Source: Chloroflexota bacterium (GTDB taxonomy: Bacteria; Chloroflexota; Chloroflexia; JAMDCE01). Taken from it: a DNA stretch of 22,021 nt. Positions 1 through 6,712 of this stretch are shown one piece after another. The stretch spans positions 1-22,021 of the forward strand of contig JAMDCE010000439.1 in the NCBI GenBank assembly GCA_023489135.1, written 5' to 3'. A model generated the notes under the pieces. That model was not told the origin of the DNA. It saw only the letters and a list, made by a program, of their open reading frames with translations, and did no database searches. Within the stretch, counting starts at the first letter, position 1. Each line of letters starts with the position of its first letter. A program made the translations under genes and the position numbers.

Positions 1-1067
1 AGGAGGGAGGACTTGTCGAGGTCCGATTGGGCCTGCTGCACCGAGAGCTGGGCCTGTTTGATCGCCTCCTGTTGCGCCGCCAGGTCCAGGTCCGAGGCCG
101 GCCCGCTCTTCAGGGCAAGGTCGGCCTTGGCCGCTGCAACGGTGCTTTGACCAGCCTGTACATCAGCTTGCTTCGGCCCGGCTTTGAGCTGGTCGAGCTT
201 GGCCTGGGCGCTGGCCAGCCCGGCGGTCGCGCTCTCCACGTTCTTCTGCGCTAGGTCGAGGTCCTCCTGTTTGGGCGGAGCCACTTTCAGGTTGTAGGTG
301 GCCAGCGCGGCCTGGTAATCCGACGTGGCGTTCTGCAGCGCCACGGCTTCCGGCCGCGCGCCGATGTCGCCCCGCCAGGCCACCCGATCGTAGTCTGCCT
401 GCGCCTTCACCAGGGTGGCCTGTTTCTTTTCCAGGTCGGCCTTGGCCACCGTGATGGCATCCTGCGAGGGGCCGTCTTTGAGCTTACTCAGGTCGCCCTG
501 GGCCTTGATAAGCGCCGCTTGAGCGTTGGAGACGGCATCCTCGGCCGTCTTCAGGTCCGCGTCGGTCGGTCCGGCGACCAGGTCGTTGTACTTGGCTTGA
601 GCGCTTTGCAGCGAGGCCTTGGCCGCGGCGATTTGCTCGGGCCTCGATCCGGCTTTCAAGCTGTCCAGTTTGATTTGAGCGGAGCGGAGGGATGACCCGG
701 CTTGATCGAGCTTTAGCTGCAGCGTGGAAGTATCCAGCTTGGCCAGCACCTGCCCGGCCTTCACCTTGTCGCCAACACCGGCCAGCACCTGGCTCACGGT
801 GCCGCTGGTGGCAAAGGTTAGCTTGGATTGCCGGATGGGGGTGACGCTTCCCGTGGTCGACACGGTCGCCGCGATATCGCCCCGACGAACCACCGCCGTC
901 TGCAGGGGAGCGATGGGGGCCGAGGCGGCAAAAAGATTCTGGTATGCGGCATAGCCGATCACGGCGCTGGCCGCGAAGGCGGCCAGGAGAGCCAGGTAAT
1001 TGTTGCGCCCCATCCTTTTCATCGTCAGCGGCTGGCTCGCTGCGAGCCTTTTTGCTTCAGTTCCCAT
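1..1067 (-). CDS. HlyD/MacA-type efflux periplasmic adaptor subunit (partial, 3' end beyond window)
   Basis: The reverse strand reads open from an ATG at 1067 to the window edge (355 codons visible). Residues about 24-43 are a hydrophobic membrane anchor. Residues about 60-113 form a biotinyl-lipoyl-like half motif, with the typical RRGDIAATVSTTGSV start and a GVGDKVKAGQVLAKLDT hairpin. From about 115 to the edge the chain is a long Ala/Lys/Gln/Asp-rich coiled coil in which L-K-A-G-P-like turns recur about six times. Family members bridge an inner-membrane transporter (MacB-type ABC or RND) to the outside. The barrel and membrane-proximal domains and any transporter gene lie off the left edge. 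A GAGGAGG sequence (1081-1087) lies 13 nt upstream, a little far but the best ribosome site; the next ATG (1022) has none. Family call is firm, transported substrate unknown. Confidence 0.88.
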   Translation of the reverse strand, partial: MGTEAKRLAASQPLTMKRMGRNNYLALLAAFAASAVIGYAAYQNLFAASAPIAPLQTAVVRRGDIAATVSTTGSVTPIRQSKLTFATSGTVSQVLAGVGDKVKAGQVLAKLDTSTLQLKLDQAGSSLRSAQIKLDSLKAGSRPEQIAAAKASLQSAQAKYNDLVAGPTDADLKTAEDAVSNAQAALIKAQGDLSKLKDGPSQDAITVAKADLEKKQATLVKAQADYDRVAWRGDIGARPEAVALQNATSDYQAALATYNLKVAPPKQEDLDLAQKNVESATAGLASAQAKLDQLKAGPKQADVQAGQSTVAAAKADLALKSGPASDLDLAAQQEAIKQAQLSVQQAQSDLDKSSL

Positions 1068-1090
1068 TTGCTGATCGAGTCCTCCTCAAT

Positions 1091-1118
1091 AAGAATCCCC
1101 CCAGAAGAATACCCCCAG
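1091..1118. repeat. Tandem 14-bp direct repeat in the leader of the HlyD-type gene
   Basis: AAGAATCCCCCCAG (1091-1104) is followed directly by AAGAATACCCCCAG (1105-1118), 13 of 14 bases identical. It lies just upstream of the ribosome site of the adaptor gene, so it would be in its 5' leader. A duplication or a regulator site are both possible. Confidence 0.6.
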
Positions 1119-1279
1119 GAATCTTCGGCCTGCGCCGTCATTATGGCCGCTTTGTTCGCCGATAATATTCTACAGTTCTCTAAGGTTATTATGAAGGGCA
1201 GTTGCTAACAATGGTGCTGTCATTTGTTAAATGAATGTTAATTTGCCCAGCATTAGATGCCTCAGGTCCAGACCGGCAA

Positions 1280-1313
1280 AAAGCTGCGCGGCCGGACTGA
1301 CACATCCGGCCGC
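1280..1313 (-). terminator. Rho-independent terminator of the aldehyde oxidoreductase gene
   Basis: Perfect 9-bp GC-rich stem GCGGCCGGA (1288-1296) / TCCGGCCGC (1305-1313) with an 8-nt loop. Read on the minus strand it is followed by GCAGCTTTTTG, a short T run. It lies 36 bp after the stop of the minus-strand oxidoreductase gene. Confidence 0.7.
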
Positions 1314-1348
1314 AGAATCTGGCGTGATCGATGAAGCTTACCTGGATC

Positions 1349-3061
1349 TCAGGCCTCGTCCAGGAAATCCCAGAAGTGGTCGATTTCCTCGTAGGGCACG
1401 TCGAACACGACGTCGTACGGAGGAAGCTTCTCGTTCAGGAAGAAATCGGGGTACCGATCATCGGCCCAGGTCAGGCCGGCGGCTCGATTGAACTTGATCT
1501 CCGACCTCAACGTGTCCAGGCCCAGACGCCTGAGGAAATCGGTGGAGTGATTGGTGCCATAGACCGCGTTGTAGAGAGCGACGACCACTTCTGGGTGAGG
1601 ATCTATGGCGGCCCTCACGAAACTGCAAAGGTTGAGGGTGTCATTTTTAGCGGTGTCTATCTGGGACTCTCGCGAGACCTCGGTCTGACCGTCCCTCAAA
1701 TGATGGTCGACCTTGTATTTCACCGTGTGTCCCGCGGTGTGGTCAGCGCCCATCGGCGAGGTGAGGTACGTAACGCCCATTCCCTTGATGGCGCGGGGGT
1801 CGTAAGCGGGAATACCCTGGCCTTTCACCGCCGGTGTTCGATCGACGCCGTACACCTTGCCGACGGTACAGGCTCCCTGGCCGACGATCCTCCCCAGCGG
1901 CGTGCCCTGGCCAATCTCTTGGAGCAGCCTTTCCGCGTCCTCGAAGGAATCGAAGGGGATGATTCCCGCCTCCATGGCCACACCCAGCGCCGCACCGGTC
2001 TCGATGGTGTCCAACCCGAGGTCGTTGCAGAGGTAGTTCAGCCGAGCTATGGCATCAAAAGAGCCGATCCCAAGGTTCTCGCCCAACAGGATGGCGTTCT
2101 CGTACTCGATGGGGGATACGATGGTCTTGCCGCATTGGTCGGGGAAGATGTTGGAGCAACGCACCATGCACCCGGCCATGCAGGCGTGGGTTGGCGTTCC
2201 TTCTCCTCCCCGAGCGAGAATGGTGTCCCTCATCCTCTCGGGGCTGATGTCGTCGAACTTCTCGAAGGTGCCGGTGCGGAAATTGCGCGTCGGCACCGCT
2301 CCCAGCCGGTGGGTGCGGTTGAACATGTCCATCGTGCCCAGCTCGGGGAAGCTCCTGGCGGTCGCCGGCGACTCTAAGATGGCCTTGTTGAAGGCCTTCT
2401 GCGCTTCCTTGAAGGCTTGCGGATCGTGCATGGGCGCGGAATCCCGGCTCTCTTCGACGACGACGGCCTTCAAACCCTTGGAGCCCATTAGCGCTCCCAA
2501 CGCGCCCCTTCCGGCGTAGCGGTTGGGAAAACCGTCCTGGTCGATAACCGCTATTCCGGCGGCGCCGAGCTTCATCTCGCCGGCCGGCCCGATGCAGATT
2601 ATGGACACCTTCGGCCCGAATCTATCCTGCAGGCGCCGGCAAAGCTCGAACGTCCCCAGTCGGGCGTATTCCGGTGTGGCAACTAGCTCGGCTTTTTCTT
2701 TGCCCACCACCAGCACGTAGAGCCCCCCGGGCGTCGTTCGGCCCTCGACGACGATCGCCCTCAGCCCGATTCGTGCCAGCGCATCGCCCGCCGTCCCCCC
2801 GGCGTTGCTCTCTTTGGCTCCCCCGGTCAGCGGGCTCTTACCCCCGGCAGATAACCTCCCCGCGCTGGACAATCGGGTGCCGGCGAAAAAGCCGTTGGCC
2901 AGGGTGAGCTTGTTATCGTGGCCGAGAGGATTGCAGGTGGGAGGGATTTCGTGCTCGAGCACTTTGGCCAGGAACCCTCGGCCGGCCCAACCCCGATACG
3001 GTTCGGGTATCTCCTCGCGTCGAGCCCGCAGATCGTCCATGTTCACGCGCAGCATCTGCAT
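1349..3061 (-). CDS. aor: Tungsten-containing aldehyde:ferredoxin oxidoreductase
   Basis: A 570-residue protein of the AOR family, cytoplasmic enzymes that oxidise aldehydes to carboxylic acids (or run in reverse) with ferredoxin, using a tungsto-bispterin cofactor and one [4Fe-4S] cluster. The N-terminal pterin-binding part is visible (YRGWAGRGFLAKVL, ANGFFAGTRLSSAGRLSAGGKSPLTGG). Cluster cysteines are at 294, 298 and 302 in HACMAGCMVRCSN, and the distal one at 479 in TLNLCSFVRAA. The first pair is spaced C-x3-C, not the C-x2-C of the Pyrococcus enzyme; I recall this spacing in some bacterial subfamilies. Start: AGGAGG at 3070-3075 is 8 nt before the ATG at 3061; the longer GTG start at 3070 would overlap that ribosome site. 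The MoaD-like gene at 5091 could serve its cofactor. The physiological aldehyde is not deducible. Confidence 0.93.
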   Translation of the reverse strand: MQMLRVNMDDLRARREEIPEPYRGWAGRGFLAKVLEHEIPPTCNPLGHDNKLTLANGFFAGTRLSSAGRLSAGGKSPLTGGAKESNAGGTAGDALARIGLRAIVVEGRTTPGGLYVLVVGKEKAELVATPEYARLGTFELCRRLQDRFGPKVSIICIGPAGEMKLGAAGIAVIDQDGFPNRYAGRGALGALMGSKGLKAVVVEESRDSAPMHDPQAFKEAQKAFNKAILESPATARSFPELGTMDMFNRTHRLGAVPTRNFRTGTFEKFDDISPERMRDTILARGGEGTPTHACMAGCMVRCSNIFPDQCGKTIVSPIEYENAILLGENLGIGSFDAIARLNYLCNDLGLDTIETGAALGVAMEAGIIPFDSFEDAERLLQEIGQGTPLGRIVGQGACTVGKVYGVDRTPAVKGQGIPAYDPRAIKGMGVTYLTSPMGADHTAGHTVKYKVDHHLRDGQTEVSRESQIDTAKNDTLNLCSFVRAAIDPHPEVVVALYNAVYGTNHSTDFLRRLGLDTLRSEIKFNRAAGLTWADDRYPDFFLNEKLPPYDVVFDVPYEEIDHFWDFLDEA

Positions 3062-3101
3062 GGTAGCCACCTCCTAAAGTCCGGGTTAGTCTGGTGCGCC
3101 A

Positions 3102-3130
3102 AGTATACAATCAACTTATTGCGCGCGCAA
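3102..3130 (-). promoter_or_regulatory. Candidate promoter of the aldehyde oxidoreductase gene with a palindrome over -35
   Basis: On the minus strand TTGCGC (3125-3130) and TATACT (3102-3107) are 17 bp apart. The -10 box matches 5 of 6 consensus positions, the -35 only 3 of 6. A perfect 12-bp palindrome TTGCGCGCGCAA (3119-3130) covers the -35 box and could be an operator. The -10 box is about 40 bp upstream of the ATG. Confidence 0.5.
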
Positions 3131-3210
3131 GCAGCGGTCAAGACAACGCACGGCCCCGGCCGAGCGATTGGCTATCTATCGGCCGCAAGGATGCTCGGCG
3201 GCTAAAATGC

Positions 3211-3239
3211 TTGACTTATGCTAAGTTTTGTGATATAGT
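3211..3239 (+). promoter_or_regulatory. Sigma70-type promoter of the small Cys/His protein gene
   Basis: TTGACT (3211-3216) and TATAGT (3234-3239) with a 17-bp spacer, both one mismatch from consensus. Transcription should start near 3246, giving an unusually long leader of about 115 nt before the ATG at 3362. Confidence 0.75.
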
Positions 3240-3361
3240 AGGAGAGGTTGCGTGGGCCACGATTCCTCTTGTCATGGAACTGGCCAGATCGCGGTTCGCG
3301 GCCTCTTTTCGTTTCCCCAGTTTTCCCCAAACAAATGGGAACTGCTAGAAGGAGAGAGTGG

Positions 3362-3544
3362 ATGTCAGAGGTTAAGCAAGCCCCGCTGTGCCCACCACAC
3401 TACTGGGAGGTCACGTCGATTCGGATCGAAGGAGTCTCGCATTACCACCATCGATGCATCAAATGTTCTGCCGAGAAGGATATACCATTGAGTGCGACAA
3501 ACTCGGCTAAATGGGTTAGCAGGAATTCCAAGACCAAACAGTAG
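3362..3544 (+). CDS. Small Cys/His-rich hypothetical protein (60 aa, possible zinc-binding)
   Basis: A 60-residue product starting MSEVKQAPLCPPHYW and ending KTKQ. It has a CPPH motif near residue 10 and HHRCIKC near residue 37; two Cys/His pairs are enough for a small zinc-ribbon fold, though I recognise no named family. AAGGAGAG (3349-3356) lies 5 nt before the ATG, which sets the start; the same frame stays open upstream to 3248 but without a ribosome site. The gene has its own promoter (3211-3239) and a strong terminator (3583-3622), so it is a monocistronic unit between two minus-strand units. It is basic at the C-terminus, has no signal peptide and no membrane segment. Function unknown; a small nucleic-acid-binding or regulatory protein would fit. 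Confidence 0.7.
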   Translation: MSEVKQAPLCPPHYWEVTSIRIEGVSHYHHRCIKCSAEKDIPLSATNSAKWVSRNSKTKQ

Positions 3545-3582
3545 CACGGCTCGGTATTGACCTTGGGACCATCCGCGTACTT

Positions 3583-3622
3583 AGCGAGGGGAGTCGGTGA
3601 ACCGGCTCCCCTCGCTCCTTTT
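3583..3622 (+). terminator. Strong rho-independent terminator
   Basis: Sixteen-base arms (3583-3598 and 3601-3616) pair with one G-T wobble, closed by a tiny loop, and are followed by CCTTTT. It ends the small gene at 3362-3544. On the minus strand no T run follows, so it is less likely to stop the encapsulin operon, though the hairpin sits just 15 bp past that stop codon. Confidence 0.88.
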
Positions 3623-3631
3623 GAACCGCTA

Positions 3632-4507
3632 TCATTTGCGACGCCTCTCTCCTCCCGCGGCCACTCCAGGCTGCATTGTGCATAGCGACCCCGGACGATG
3701 TACCCTCAGCACCAGACTCTCCAGTGCCCGGAACGGATGGTTGAGGTTCTGCGTGGAGAGGTAGGCGACGGTGAGGTCCTGGGCGATGACCAGGTCGAAG
3801 TTCTGCGGTCCGATGGAGGCGACCAGCGTTATTCCATCGGGGATAGAGGGTGACTGGTAGATGCCCGCGGTCATGATCTTGCGAACCTGTTCGATTTCCA
3901 GCACACCGGTGTTCTCGTAGACCCTGGCCATGGAGGCGTAATCGGTCGGGTTGGTAACCATGACATAGGGGCCAAAGAATCCCTGGGAAACGAGCAGCTT
4001 CATGGCGGCGACCGTGTCGGCGAAAGCGGCGCCCATCTGGGCCCAGTCGCGGCGGGGAAGCTCCTGCCGGTTGTCCACCGTCAGCAGTCCCTCGTATCCC
4101 AGGGCCTCATTGCCGTTGAAGATCAAATCGTCTTCTTTCTGGGCGACGTATGCCGCCGCCGCCGCGGCCGGGGTCAGGCTCAGAGGCACGGAGAATCGAT
4201 GGCTCGTCTCCACGTCCCTCCAGAACAGCCAGAAATCCTTGTATATCATAGGGATAACGGGATGGAGCCGCTGGGTGGCGCGCACGGGATTGGGATCATC
4301 CTGCCCCAGGACGTCGACGATGGCCGGCGCTATGCTGGTGAAGACGTAACTGGGCACTTCCTGCAACCCGGGTCCAAAAGGGCCGACGACGGAGATGAAT
4401 CGTCGCCCGACCAATACCCTGCTGGCCGCGTCCACAACCACTTTGTCTAACTGGTCCCACTCGCTCTGGGTTAAGGGCGCCTCGTCTCGGTGAAGAAAGT
4501 CTGCCAT
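3632..4507 (-). CDS. Family 1 encapsulin nanocompartment shell protein
   Basis: A 291-residue HK97-fold shell protein that self-assembles into an icosahedral protein compartment in the cytoplasm and packages cargo carrying a C-terminal targeting tail. The typical N-terminus MADFLHRDEAPLTQSEWDQL and the following SRVLVGRRFISVVGPFGPG are clear, as is the later GPYVMVTNPTDYASMARVY region. It is somewhat longer than the ~265-residue Thermotoga protein, with an extra basic tail (GGERRRK). The gene starts 4 nt after the tandem stop (TAATAA) of the ferritin gene, with AGGAG inside the end of that gene, so the two are co-transcribed and probably translationally coupled. Cargo and shell are thus made together, for iron storage and oxidative protection. 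Confidence 0.95.
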   Translation of the reverse strand: MADFLHRDEAPLTQSEWDQLDKVVVDAASRVLVGRRFISVVGPFGPGLQEVPSYVFTSIAPAIVDVLGQDDPNPVRATQRLHPVIPMIYKDFWLFWRDVETSHRFSVPLSLTPAAAAAAYVAQKEDDLIFNGNEALGYEGLLTVDNRQELPRRDWAQMGAAFADTVAAMKLLVSQGFFGPYVMVTNPTDYASMARVYENTGVLEIEQVRKIMTAGIYQSPSIPDGITLVASIGPQNFDLVIAQDLTVAYLSTQNLNHPFRALESLVLRVHRPGSLCTMQPGVAAGGERRRK

Positions 4508-4511
4508 CTTA

Positions 4512-4928
4512 TTACTGCTCCTGATCCAAAAGGCTGCCGACCGTGAAGCCCTGAGGTGCGGTCATAGATGAGGGCGCGGATTTCTCTCCCGAGAACTGCA
4601 AAAGCTCGGCAGCAGCCGGCCCGACCGGCAGGGCTTCCTCGTGTCCACTCTCGATAGCCTGGTTATGCTCGGCGGCGAACTTCTGCGCCTGGGTCAGATC
4701 GAGCTCGTTGATGAGGGACATAAACTCCGCCGCGTGCTCCTTTTCCTCATCCCGGATGTGCGCGATCACCGCGTTGACCTTCGGGTCGTCGATGGCGTCG
4801 ATGTGCGCCTGATACAGGTTGATCGCATCCAGCTCGGCGGCGACGTCGAGGCGCAAAGCTCGGAGAATCTCTTCCATATTGAGCTTCCGACCGGGCACCA
4901 TGCCGGTGAAGGGATTAGAAAAATCCAT
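4512..4928 (-). CDS. Encapsulated ferritin (EncFtn) cargo protein
   Basis: A 138-residue two-helix ferritin-like protein. AAELDAINLYQAHI and DEEKEHAAEFM give E32, Y39, E62 and H65, which by my count are the same positions as the di-iron ferroxidase residues of the Rhodospirillum rubrum encapsulated ferritin. Members form a ring-shaped decamer whose active sites lie at subunit interfaces; they oxidise Fe(II), and the shell stores the mineral. The last residues, GFTVGSLLDQEQ, follow a flexible linker and match the encapsulin cargo-loading peptide type (GSL core). Start: AGGAGG (4936-4941) is 7 nt before the ATG at 4928; the frame is open further up to 5108 but that part is not protein-like. Directly followed by the encapsulin gene. 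Confidence 0.94.
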   Translation of the reverse strand: MDFSNPFTGMVPGRKLNMEEILRALRLDVAAELDAINLYQAHIDAIDDPKVNAVIAHIRDEEKEHAAEFMSLINELDLTQAQKFAAEHNQAIESGHEEALPVGPAAAELLQFSGEKSAPSSMTAPQGFTVGSLLDQEQ

Positions 4929-4979
4929 GCCCGTTCCTCCTTCTATTCTTGTGCGAGGCAAATCCCCACCTCCCCCTGT

Positions 4980-5024
4980 AGCAAGATACGTGCCAGCAAG
5001 ATGCTGAGCAGGGGAAAGTCCCCT
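4980..5024. promoter_or_regulatory. Repeat elements in the encapsulin/MoaD divergent intergenic region
   Basis: AGCAAGAT occurs twice (4980-4987 and 4995-5002), 15 bp start to start. Next to it is a short inverted repeat AGGGGA/TCCCCT (5010-5015 / 5019-5024). The region lies between divergent transcription units, where an operator for the iron-related operon is plausible. No convincing minus-strand -35/-10 pair was found for the ferritin-encapsulin operon. Confidence 0.35.
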
Positions 5025-5041
5025 AAACTCGGACGCAAGCG

Positions 5042-5050
5042 TGGTATAAT
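5042..5050 (+). promoter_or_regulatory. Extended -10 promoter of the MoaD-like gene
   Basis: TGGTATAAT: a perfect TATAAT (5045-5050) preceded by TGn, the extended -10 signature. The -35 position has no good match, as is usual for this promoter class. Transcription would start near 5057, about 35 nt before the TTG start. Confidence 0.65.
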
Positions 5051-5090
5051 GTGAAATCGGAGCGGCTGCATTTCCTTCTGGGAGAAATCG

Positions 5091-5417
5091 TTGAACGGAG
5101 AGGACCACCTCACTGTCCCCTGCGCGGTGATAGAGATCGTACCGTGGCTCACCGATCTACTCCAGGAGCGGCGCTCCGGCCGCGCTCAATGGAGAATGGA
5201 GATCCGGCCACAAGAATCGGTGCGCGGCCTGCTGGTTCGTCTCCACGAATCGCATCCCCGGCTGGCCCAGGCCGTATACTCCCTCGACGAGGATCGGGTG
5301 ACCGGCCTGGTCAACCTCCTGCTCAACGATCGAGCCCTGGAGCTGGCCGGTGGTCTCGACGCCCAGTTGCACGACGGTGACCGGGTGGTTCTGGTGCCCG
5401 CTTATGCCGGAGGTTAG
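5091..5417 (+). CDS. MoaD/ThiS-family sulfur carrier protein
   Basis: A 108-residue ubiquitin-like beta-grasp protein. The C-terminus LHDGDRVVLVPAYAGG is the MoaD/ThiS signature; the terminal Gly-Gly is adenylated and thiocarboxylated by an E1-like enzyme to donate sulfur, in molybdopterin synthesis for MoaD. Residues about 13-40 form the first strands and 45-60 the helix (SVRGLLVRLHESHP). Start: TTG at 5091 with GGGAGA (5080-5085) 5 nt upstream; the later in-frame GTG (5127) has no ribosome site and would cut the first strand. With the tungsten AOR gene nearby, a role in the pterin cofactor of that enzyme is plausible but inferred. No E1 or MoaE gene is in the window. Confidence 0.85.
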   Translation: MNGEDHLTVPCAVIEIVPWLTDLLQERRSGRAQWRMEIRPQESVRGLLVRLHESHPRLAQAVYSLDEDRVTGLVNLLLNDRALELAGGLDAQLHDGDRVVLVPAYAGG

Positions 5418-5437
5418 CCGCAAAACGCGGCTTTCTT
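5416..5437 (+). terminator. Compact terminator of the MoaD-like gene
   Basis: AGCCGC (5416-5421) / GCGGCT (5427-5432), 5-nt loop, followed by TTCTT. The hairpin begins inside the TAG stop codon and its T run overlaps the -35 box of the BREX promoter. Confidence 0.6.
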
Positions 5438-5465
5438 GACAAAGGGACTCGGGCCTTCGTATGAT
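5436..5465 (+). promoter_or_regulatory. Main promoter of the BREX-like operon
   Basis: Perfect TTGACA (5436-5441), 18-bp spacer, TATGAT (5460-5465, one mismatch). Transcription should start near 5472, 17 nt before the ATG at 5489. This excludes the in-frame TTG at 5465, which lies inside the -10 box. Confidence 0.82.
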
Positions 5466-5488
5466 TGGCGCGCTTGGTAGGTGCGCGT

Positions 5489-6712
5489 ATGCAAGATAAC
5501 AGCAAGGCTGGCCATAGAAAGAGAATCAAAGAGCGTTTCCTGGCGGGAGGGGAGGGCGCACTGACCGACGAGGCGCTCTTGGAACTGCTCCTGTCCTACG
5601 CTATCCCCCAGAAAGATTTGCAGCCATTGGTGAAGAACTTGATGGCTGAGTTTAGCAGCCTTTCTGGCGTCCTGAAGGCGGATGCGAAGGCGCTTGCTGC
5701 AGTGAATGGCCTGGGTGAACATTCGGCGGTGCTGTTAAAGCTCGTCGATTGGATTCGTATTCATAGAGCCTCGGTTGAAGCTGAAGAAGATAGAACTCTG
5801 ACTAGAATGGAACCAAAGACAATGCAATCAACGCTTTTTGAACTAGTTCAAGATGAGGTGAGAGAGGACGAGAACTCCGGCGAACCGGAAGAGATCCCTT
5901 TCGTGGAAGAAGAAAACGAATCGGCGGAAGGGACGGCGGCGATTGTGCCCGAGAGCGTGCGCCCTCGCCGTGGGACCGGGCTATTCGGCAAGGCGCTAAT
6001 AAAAGAATCGATGCACCTGCTGCCCCAACTACCAGATACCCAGTCCTTGGATGAAATACGAGCGTACGTCAGGCAGAACCTTCATTTCAACGCGGAGGAG
6101 ACGCGCCATCGGTACTCGAACTACATTGTACGCCGCATGTTTCCGTGGGGGTACGCTGATCCGGGGATGTTGCGCTTTGCTAGGAAGTTCGCAGGTCGAC
6201 AGGAACTCGGCGATGTTTGTTACTACCGATTTTCAAAAGCAGAGTCTCTGCTGCTGGACATAGTCGGGAATTTGTTGCTACCAGGGATAGGCCAGGGCAG
6301 GTTAGAGCGCATAGCGTTGCGACGCTACATGATTGAACGCTTTCCGTCTGCTAAGAGCATCGTGCAGCATTCTCAGGCTGTGGTGGACGTGTTGGAAGAT
6401 AGCGGCGTGGCGAGGGCGGACAAGACGTCTATTGCCATGTCGTTCCGCGAGATCTTGTTGCCTTCCTTTGCTTTTGTCCTCCACAGCGAGTTTCCGGAGC
6501 CTGGAATGTACGACATTGACAGGTTGGAAAGTAACGAAGCGGTGCGGGCTATGCTTTGGAACCCTGATCGCATTCTTCCTGCCCTCTACGAACTGCGCAA
6601 CTCAGGGATCATCTCCAAGGTTTCAGAGATAGACAGCTTTCGCCAATTCACCACCAAGTACAATCTGGCACAAGTGGTAGAGCAGCTTGTGGGAGACGGA
6701 GGTCAGATATGA
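5489..6712 (+). CDS. RadC N-terminal/HhH domain joined to a BrxA-like protein (first BREX gene)
   Basis: A 407-residue protein in two parts. Residues 7-90 (GHRKRIKERFLAGGEGALTD, then ELLLSYAIPQKDLQPL, then an HhH-like AVNGLGEHSAVLLKL) match the N-terminal domain of RadC/UPF0758 proteins, but the RadC C-terminal JAB metalloprotease-like domain is absent. An acidic linker (about 97-155) leads to a 240-residue region resembling BrxA (DUF1819-like), the small DNA-binding BREX protein, with winged-helix character (VLEDSGVARADKTSIAMSFR, LYELRNSGIISKVSEID). The BrxA call is from recalled resemblance and position, so less sure than the RadC part. The HhH domain would suit non-specific DNA contact. 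Start ATG 5489 with AGGTG 5 nt upstream. The stop overlaps the next start (ATGA). Confidence 0.72.
   Translation: MQDNSKAGHRKRIKERFLAGGEGALTDEALLELLLSYAIPQKDLQPLVKNLMAEFSSLSGVLKADAKALAAVNGLGEHSAVLLKLVDWIRIHRASVEAEEDRTLTRMEPKTMQSTLFELVQDEVREDENSGEPEEIPFVEEENESAEGTAAIVPESVRPRRGTGLFGKALIKESMHLLPQLPDTQSLDEIRAYVRQNLHFNAEETRHRYSNYIVRRMFPWGYADPGMLRFARKFAGRQELGDVCYYRFSKAESLLLDIVGNLLLPGIGQGRLERIALRRYMIERFPSAKSIVQHSQAVVDVLEDSGVARADKTSIAMSFREILLPSFAFVLHSEFPEPGMYDIDRLESNEAVRAMLWNPDRILPALYELRNSGIISKVSEIDSFRQFTTKYNLAQVVEQLVGDGGQI

Noticed and set aside
724..1208. Several plus-strand open frames (76-126 codons)
   Set aside because: Shadows of the minus-strand HlyD-type gene, whose translation shows clear family features.
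1206..1229. TAACAA/TTGTTA inverted repeat upstream of the HlyD-type gene
   Set aside because: Only 6-bp arms with a 12-bp spacer and no convincing promoter near it; too weak to call an operator.
1331..2377. 348-codon plus-strand open frame
   Set aside because: Lies antisense to the clear AOR gene; the translation has no recognisable motif and is a GC-rich shadow frame.
4929..5108. 60-residue N-terminal extension of the ferritin gene
   Set aside because: An ideal ribosome site precedes the ATG at 4928, the extension is not protein-like, and EncFtn numbering matches without it.
5465..5488. TTG start for the RadC/BrxA-like gene
   Set aside because: It lies within the -10 box of the promoter; the ATG at 5489 is downstream of the transcription start and has AGGTG.
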